Source: JBBQER01 sp052148155 (lineage in GTDB: Bacteria > Actinomycetota > Acidimicrobiia > IMCC26256 > PALSA-610). Taken from it: a DNA stretch of 45,441 nt. The notes under the pieces are model-generated. The model ran no database searches and was not told where the DNA came from. It saw only the letters and a program-made list of their open reading frames with translations. The DNA is taken from positions 1 to 45,441 of the forward strand of contig JBKQIY010000206.1 in NCBI GenBank assembly GCA_052148155.1, written 5' to 3'. The translations under genes and the position numbers were made by a program. Of this stretch, positions 41,253-45,441 are shown one piece after another. Numbering within the stretch: position 1 is the stretch's first letter; every line of letters starts with the position of its first letter.

Positions 41253-42315
41253 CGACCGCGACCTCGGTATCCGGACGGCCGAGCTCATCAAAGACCGCCG
41301 CGAGCACGACCACGGCGAGCACTCCCAACAGCGCACCCGTCAGTCCGTCGAGCTCGAGACCGCCGAACGCCGCGAAGACGATCAGGAACGACCCGACGTG
41401 CAAGGTCTCTCGCTCAACAATTGACGCCAGCATGTACTCGACGACACCGATACCAACGAAGACCGCCGCCACGACGACCGCGCGCGTCAACGAATCCGCG
41501 CCGGCGAACAAGACGATCGGCGTCGCGCCGACGAGCACACCGGCGACCGGCAACAAGGTCCACAGCCCGAACCACACGCCGAGGGCCGCCGGACCGGGCA
41601 CGCCGGCCGCGCGCGCAACCGCGTATGCGATAAGCCCCCCGATGATCGCCTCGAGCACCTTGATACGCGCGTATTCGAGGCTGCGGTGTGCGCCCCGGGT
41701 GACGACACGTTCGACACGCCGCCGTTGTATCGGATCGCCGATCTGGTCGATGCCGCTCCGGAAGATCCGCGGCCCATAGATCAGGAAGAAGATCGTGAGG
41801 ATCAGACCCGCGAGGAACGCGACGCCTCTCGTGGCGGCGGACTCGAGCACCTTCGTGGCGGACCCGCCAGTTAGCCGTTTGGGAAGGTCGTTGACGAAAC
41901 CTTGCACGCGTTTGCGGAACTGCAACTGGCGTAACAGGTCGGAGTTCTTCTCGAGCTGCGCCGCGCGACGGGGAGCGAGCCGCTGGAGCGAGTGCGTCTC
42001 CTGAGCCACGTCATTGACCAGCCGGTAGCCGACGAAGCCGACCGCGCCGAGGCCGAGCAACACGACGAACAGCACCACCAGACCACGGGGAAGCCATCGC
42101 GAACCGAACTCCACGACCGGATACACCAGACCAGCGAGCGCGGCCGCGACCAGTACCCACGAAATGACTCGTTCCGAGTCGCGCGCGATCTCGAGCATCA
42201 AGACCGTCAGCGCGAGCAAGAACATCACCGCGAGCGCGGAGCGCACCGATACGCGCACCTGCGCGGCGCCTACCGATGACACGCGCGGGGGGGATGCCCC
42301 GGATCCATCGGTCAC
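41233..42315 (-). CDS. AI-2E family transporter (PerM-like), copy 1
   Basis: 360 aa from GTG 42315. Two N-terminal helices (VMFLLALTVLMLEI, WVLVAAALAGLVYPVV), a third (GLVVLFVVLLGLGAVGF), a soluble amphipathic region of about 90 aa (LEKNSDLLRQLQF and onward), then four or five C-terminal helices (FLAGLILTIFFLIYG; ALGVWFGLWTLLPVAGVLVG; GIGVVEYMLASIVE; LTGALLGVLAVVVLA). This is the AI-2E/UPF0118 topology. Members export autoinducer-2, other small molecules or Na+/H+; the substrate here is unknown. The start is supported by TATCGT seven bases upstream. Divergent from its paralogue 18 bases away. Confidence 0.88.
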   Translation of the reverse strand: MTDGSGASPPRVSSVGAAQVRVSVRSALAVMFLLALTVLMLEIARDSERVISWVLVAAALAGLVYPVVEFGSRWLPRGLVVLFVVLLGLGAVGFVGYRLVNDVAQETHSLQRLAPRRAAQLEKNSDLLRQLQFRKRVQGFVNDLPKRLTGGSATKVLESAATRGVAFLAGLILTIFFLIYGPRIFRSGIDQIGDPIQRRRVERVVTRGAHRSLEYARIKVLEAIIGGLIAYAVARAAGVPGPAALGVWFGLWTLLPVAGVLVGATPIVLFAGADSLTRAVVVAAVFVGIGVVEYMLASIVERETLHVGSFLIVFAAFGGLELDGLTGALLGVLAVVVLAAVFDELGRPDTEVAVAIPHRE

Positions 42316-42321
42316 CGCTCG

Positions 42322-42328
42322 TACGATA
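42322..42328. promoter_or_regulatory. Bidirectional symmetrical -10 element between transporter paralogues
   Basis: TACGATA on plus reads TATCGTA on minus. Plus: TACGAT, six bases, GTG 42334. Minus: TATCGT (42328-42323), seven bases, GTG 42315. Only 18 bases lie between the start codons, leaving no room for ribosome sites, so both mRNAs should be leaderless. Confidence 0.65.
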
Positions 42329-42333
42329 TCTGC

Positions 42334-43452
42334 GTGACCGCCGGCCGTTTCGGACCCTCCGACGAAGCACCGGCCGACACGAACCGCGTCGACCTGGATC
42401 CACACTCGGCGATCCCACTCGCGGTCGCGTTCTCGATCCTCGCAATCTCCGTGTGGCTCGTGCGGTCGATCCCGCGCACGCTCGCGGCCACGGCCATCGC
42501 GGGCCTCATCGCGATGGCGCTGAACCCGTTGGTCGATGCGCTCCGCCGGGCCACGGGATGGAAGCGTCGATATGCCGCCGCGACAGTGCTCACGACCGCG
42601 GGCGTGATCCTCATCGCGGGGATCACGCTCGTCACCGTTCCGACCATCAACCAGGTGCGCGACTTCAATAAGGAGATCCCGAAGACCGTCAAACAGCTCG
42701 GCGACCTGCCGATCGTCGGCCCGCGATTACGCGCGGCCAACGCGTCGAAGAAGGTCGAAGACTGGCTTCACGGTCTCCCGAAGCGTTTGAGCGTCAACAC
42801 CACCCCCATCGCCCACGCCGCCAGCACCGTCGCCGACGGAATCGCGGCTGCGCTGCTCACGCTGCTACTCGCGATCGCGCTCGTGCTCGACGGCGAGTTC
42901 CTCGTGAGTTCCGTCCGCCGCGCACTCCCCACGTCTCGACGAACCGACGCCGACCGTTTCGGCCGGCTCGTCTACAACGTGGTCGGACGGTACATCGCCG
43001 GCACGCTCCTCCTCGCGGCACTCGCGGGCGTCGTGACACTCACCACGTCGCTCGGACTCGGCGTTCCACTCGCGCCGCTGCTCGCGGTGTGGGTCGCGAT
43101 CTGCAACCCGATACCGCAGATCGGCGGCTTCCTCGGCGCGGTGCCGTTCGTCGCGCTCGGACTGACGAAAAGCGCCGTCACGGGCGTCATCTGCCTCGTC
43201 GTATTCCTCATCTACCAGCAGACAGAGAACCACGTCCTTCAGCCAATGATCATCGGACGCGCGGTACGCCTCACGCCGCCGGCGACGATGGTGGCGGCAC
43301 TCGTCGGCGTCGCCGCGGGTGGCCTCATCGGCGGGCTCCTCGCGATCCCCGTGCTCGGAGCCAGCAAGGCGATCTATCTCGCATTACGCGAACCTGCGCT
43401 CGATATTCCACCGCCGAGCTGGGTGCCGCCGAGCGAGCTCCTCCCGCCGTAA
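42334..43452 (+). CDS. AI-2E family transporter (PerM-like), copy 2
   Basis: 372 aa from GTG 42334. Same topology as the divergent copy: AIPLAVAFSILAISVWLV, TLAATAIAGLIAMALNPLV, VLTTAGVILIAGITLVTV, a soluble segment (VRDFNKEIPKTVKQLGDLP onward), then VADGIAAALLTLLLAIALVL and further helices, with IYQQTENHVLQPMIIGRAV, the most conserved AI-2E segment, near residue 290. The cytosolic end is Pro-rich. Sequence divergence from copy 1 is large, so the duplication is old, or the pair are different subfamilies that work together. Confidence 0.9.
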   Translation: MTAGRFGPSDEAPADTNRVDLDPHSAIPLAVAFSILAISVWLVRSIPRTLAATAIAGLIAMALNPLVDALRRATGWKRRYAAATVLTTAGVILIAGITLVTVPTINQVRDFNKEIPKTVKQLGDLPIVGPRLRAANASKKVEDWLHGLPKRLSVNTTPIAHAASTVADGIAAALLTLLLAIALVLDGEFLVSSVRRALPTSRRTDADRFGRLVYNVVGRYIAGTLLLAALAGVVTLTTSLGLGVPLAPLLAVWVAICNPIPQIGGFLGAVPFVALGLTKSAVTGVICLVVFLIYQQTENHVLQPMIIGRAVRLTPPATMVAALVGVAAGGLIGGLLAIPVLGASKAIYLALREPALDIPPPSWVPPSELLPP

Positions 43453-43459
43453 ACGGCGT

Positions 43460-44122
43460 CTACACCGTCACTGCGAGCGGGGCCGCGAAGAATCCGCGGT
43501 GCACGATGTGCGTGACCGTGTCGAGGATCTCGTCGCTGTCGAAGTCGAGACGACGCGAAACGAGGAAGTACGCGAATCGCTCGAGCAACGCCATCAGCGC
43601 AGAGACGGATGCGTCGTCACTCGCGACGCCCGCTTCTCGCATCCGCCGGCCCAGCGCGTTGGCAATGTCGGTGAATGAGCGAACCCCGAGTGCCGACACC
43701 GCGCGGTCCTCGACGTGGCCCTCCATCCACGCGCGGATGACCGGCCCGTACCGGCGATAGGTCGCGAAGAACCGCCCGAGAAACGCTCGCAGCTCCGCGT
43801 AGCCGCCAGAGTCTGTCGCCACCGGACCGAGCGTTTCTGCGAGCGCGCTCATCTCGAGCCCGCATTCCGTGGCGAGCGCGCGCAAGAGATCTTCTTTGTT
43901 GACGAAGTAGAGATAGAACGTACCGTGCGAGGTGCGCGCCGCCCGCACGATGTCGTCGACGCGGGCGGCGTGGAACCCGCGGTCGGCGAACACGCGCATC
44001 CCCGCGTCGAGAAGTCGGCGCATGGTCTTGCGGCCTTGTGCACGTAGCTCCCGCGCGTGTGGGGGAACGCCCGCCTCTGCACCCCCGCGAGTGCGGCGCG
44101 TCGACTTGTACGCTTCGCTCAT
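43460..44122 (-). CDS. TetR family transcriptional regulator
   Basis: About 220 aa from ATG 44122 (MSEAYKS); a GTG at 44134 is possible. N-terminal HTH: TMRRLLDAGMRVFADRGFHA, ARVDDIVRAARTSHGTFYLY and FVNKEDLLRAL. The ligand-binding domain is all-helical. The start codon overlaps that of the divergent acyl-CoA synthetase gene on the opposite strand (CATG, 44120-44123). TetR regulators usually control the divergent neighbour, so the synthetase gene and possibly the transporter pair are likely targets. Lipid or acyl-CoA ligands are typical for such actinobacterial TetRs, which is inference. Ends seven bases from the convergent transporter gene. Confidence 0.9.
   Translation of the reverse strand: MSEAYKSTRRTRGGAEAGVPPHARELRAQGRKTMRRLLDAGMRVFADRGFHAARVDDIVRAARTSHGTFYLYFVNKEDLLRALATECGLEMSALAETLGPVATDSGGYAELRAFLGRFFATYRRYGPVIRAWMEGHVEDRAVSALGVRSFTDIANALGRRMREAGVASDDASVSALMALLERFAYFLVSRRLDFDSDEILDTVTHIVHRGFFAAPLAVTV
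44109..44114 (+). promoter_or_regulatory. -10 box of the divergent acyl-CoA synthetase gene, leaderless-type
   Basis: TACGCT, six bases, ATG 44121. It lies inside the first codons of the divergent tetR gene. No -35 was identified. Binding of the TetR protein here would also cover its own start region. Confidence 0.5.
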
Positions 44123-45441
44123 GATCCCCACCACCGTCGCCGAGGCCGCACGACGCTTCGCCGATCGTATCGCCTATGTCACCGAGCTGGGCTGGTCGTT
44201 GTCCTACCAAGACGTCGACCGCATCTCGGACGAGGTCGCCGGCGGACTCGCCCGGGAAGGAGTGCGGGAAGGCGGTGTTGTCGCGCTTGTTCTGCCACCT
44301 GGACCCGAATACCTCCTCGCCTACTGCGGCGCCGCCAAGCTCGGCGCCATTACCGCGGGCGTCAACGATCGGCTGTCGCCCCGCGAGCGCGCGGCTGTGC
44401 TCGACCTCGCCCAGCCGACGTTCACGATCGACGACCCGAGTGTCGTCCTCGGTGATCTGCGCGTGCAGGGCAACGTTCCTGCGCAACTCACTGAAAATCC
44501 CGATCGGGTGGTCGCGATCATCTTCACCTCCGGCACCACCGGGCTGCCCAAAGGCGCTGTGTACTGCAACCGGCAGCTCACGTTCATCACCCACACCGAC
44601 ACCGGCGGCGCGTGGGACACCGGCGGACGATCCTTCAGCGGTACCTCGTTCGCTCATCTCGGATTCATGACCAAGCTGGCGGGCAGCCTGCAACGCGGCG
44701 GCACAACATTCATCATGGAACGCTGGCGCGCGGCCGACGCACTCGAACTCCTGGCGCGGGAGAAGATGACCACAGTGGCCGGAGTGCCGACACAGCTCGC
44801 GCTCATGCTCCGCCAACCCAACTTCGACTCATTCGATCTGGCGAGCGTGCGCTTCATCATTGCCGGCGGCGGACCGGTCACGCCGGGCTTGGCCGAGGAG
44901 GCACGCCGCCGATTCGGTGCGTCGCTCGCGACGCGCTACTCGTGCACGGAGGCCGGCATCGGCCTCGGCACGGCCTTCGACGATCCGGAAGAAGACGCTG
45001 TGGTCAGCGTCGGCCGGCCCCATTCCGGCGTCGAACTCGCCGTACTCGACGCCGACGACCGACCGGTGTCCCCCGGTGCGGTCGGAGAGGTGTGCCTGCG
45101 CTCCCCTGCCGTCATGTCCGGCTACTGGCGCGACCGCGAACAGACCGCAGCGGCCTTCACTCGCGATGGGTTCGTCCGTACCGGCGACCTCGGCTGGATC
45201 GACGATCGCGGCCGACTCCGTCTCGTCGGCCGCAGCAAGGAAATGTACGTGCGCGGCGGGTACAACGTGTATCCAGTCGAGGTCGAGAGCGTGCTGTCGA
45301 CACACCCCGACATTGCCGCGCTCGCGATCGTGCCGCGCGCCGACGACGTGATGGGCGAGATCGGCGTCGCGGTCGTCGTCGCACGCGACGTCAATCAGGT
45401 CCCGACGATCGACGAGCTGCGCGCATTCGCCGCGCCAAACG
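44121..45441 (+). CDS. Acyl-CoA synthetase / AMP-dependent ligase, 3' end outside window
   Basis: The first 440 residues of an ANL-family ligase starting MIPTTVAEAARRFADR; the gene runs off the right edge. Motifs: IIFTSGTTGLPKGAVYCNRQ (P-loop), RYSCTEAGIG (A5), VRTGDLGWIDDRG and LVGRSKEMYVRGGYNVYPVE (A8 hinge and C-terminal domain start). The catalytic Lys near the C-terminus would lie beyond the window. Third acyl-CoA synthetase here; divergent from a TetR gene with overlapping start codons, suggesting local control. Confidence 0.92.
   Translation, partial: MIPTTVAEAARRFADRIAYVTELGWSLSYQDVDRISDEVAGGLAREGVREGGVVALVLPPGPEYLLAYCGAAKLGAITAGVNDRLSPRERAAVLDLAQPTFTIDDPSVVLGDLRVQGNVPAQLTENPDRVVAIIFTSGTTGLPKGAVYCNRQLTFITHTDTGGAWDTGGRSFSGTSFAHLGFMTKLAGSLQRGGTTFIMERWRAADALELLAREKMTTVAGVPTQLALMLRQPNFDSFDLASVRFIIAGGGPVTPGLAEEARRRFGASLATRYSCTEAGIGLGTAFDDPEEDAVVSVGRPHSGVELAVLDADDRPVSPGAVGEVCLRSPAVMSGYWRDREQTAAAFTRDGFVRTGDLGWIDDRGRLRLVGRSKEMYVRGGYNVYPVEVESVLSTHPDIAALAIVPRADDVMGEIGVAVVVARDVNQVPTIDELRAFAAPN

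Noticed and set aside
41233..42405. Longer start for AI-2E copy 1 at 42405
   Set aside because: It would run into the divergent paralogue's coding region, and the added residues lack family similarity; GTG 42315 matches the symmetrical promoter.
1..45441. CRISPR arrays, rRNA genes, intact insertion sequences and riboswitches
   Set aside because: Looked for repeat-spacer series, conserved rRNA stretches, paired terminal repeats with transposase genes, and known leader motifs; none seen by eye.

Overview
The window is about 45 kb of GC-rich DNA with compact, operon-like gene packing, many GTG/TTG starts and frequent 4-base ATGA/GTGA overlaps. The gene content (acyl-CoA synthetases, flavin acyl-CoA dehydrogenases, 17beta-HSD4-like short-chain dehydrogenases, MaoC-fold hydratases, Ltp-type thiolases with a DUF35 partner, SRPBCC and DUF2855 proteins, a GT51 transglycosylase, an MprB-like kinase) points to an actinobacterium. 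A member of the Acidimicrobiia is a reasonable guess, but this is inferred from gene style and not proven. No rRNA, intact tRNA, CRISPR array or intact mobile element was seen.

Left part (1-19,300): mainly envelope and signalling genes. Two secreted proteins (one with an HExxE motif, one with Leu-Pro-Thr repeats) flank a PAS-PAS-GAF-GGDEF-EAL protein. Then follow a decayed transposase, a kelch/YVTN double beta-propeller protein, a monofunctional transglycosylase, a sensor kinase with no regulator beside it, a cytochrome b561-like membrane protein, an atypical L-2-hydroxyacid dehydrogenase facing an L-2-hydroxyglutarate oxidase, a divergent SpeD-like protein and a multi-TM GGDEF-EAL protein.

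Middle and right (19,300-41,250): three same-strand CoA-ester catabolic clusters. Cluster A (19,322-26,288) runs Ltp-thiolase, DUF35, acyl-CoA dehydrogenase, acyl-CoA synthetase, SDR, MaoC, MaoC, SDR, followed by a HAD hydrolase. Cluster B (30,678-34,798) runs SDR, acyl-CoA synthetase, acyl-CoA dehydrogenase, GNAT. Cluster C (38,314-41,252) runs SDR, crotonase, Ltp-thiolase. Together they supply activation, dehydrogenation, hydration, oxidation and a putative thiolase-fold C-C cleavage, as in actinobacterial sterol or branched side-chain beta-oxidation. The actual substrate cannot be read from sequence. Minus-strand genes between them encode DUF2855, SDR, SRPBCC and VOC proteins, a serine hydrolase, and an SDR with an unpaired MaoC-fold protein.

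Right end (41,233-45,441): two divergent AI-2E-family transporter paralogues, a TetR regulator, and the start of another acyl-CoA synthetase cut by the window edge.

The most striking non-coding pattern is a series of TANNNT (-10-like) boxes placed 6-8 bases before start codons, which suggests leaderless mRNAs. In two divergent gene pairs (36,034/36,055 and 42,315/42,334) a single symmetrical TANNNTA core could serve as the -10 element in both directions. The main enzyme-level oddities are the hydroxyacid dehydrogenase with changed specificity and catalytic residues, a crotonase lacking both catalytic glutamates, and a SpeD homologue lacking the usual processing histidine.
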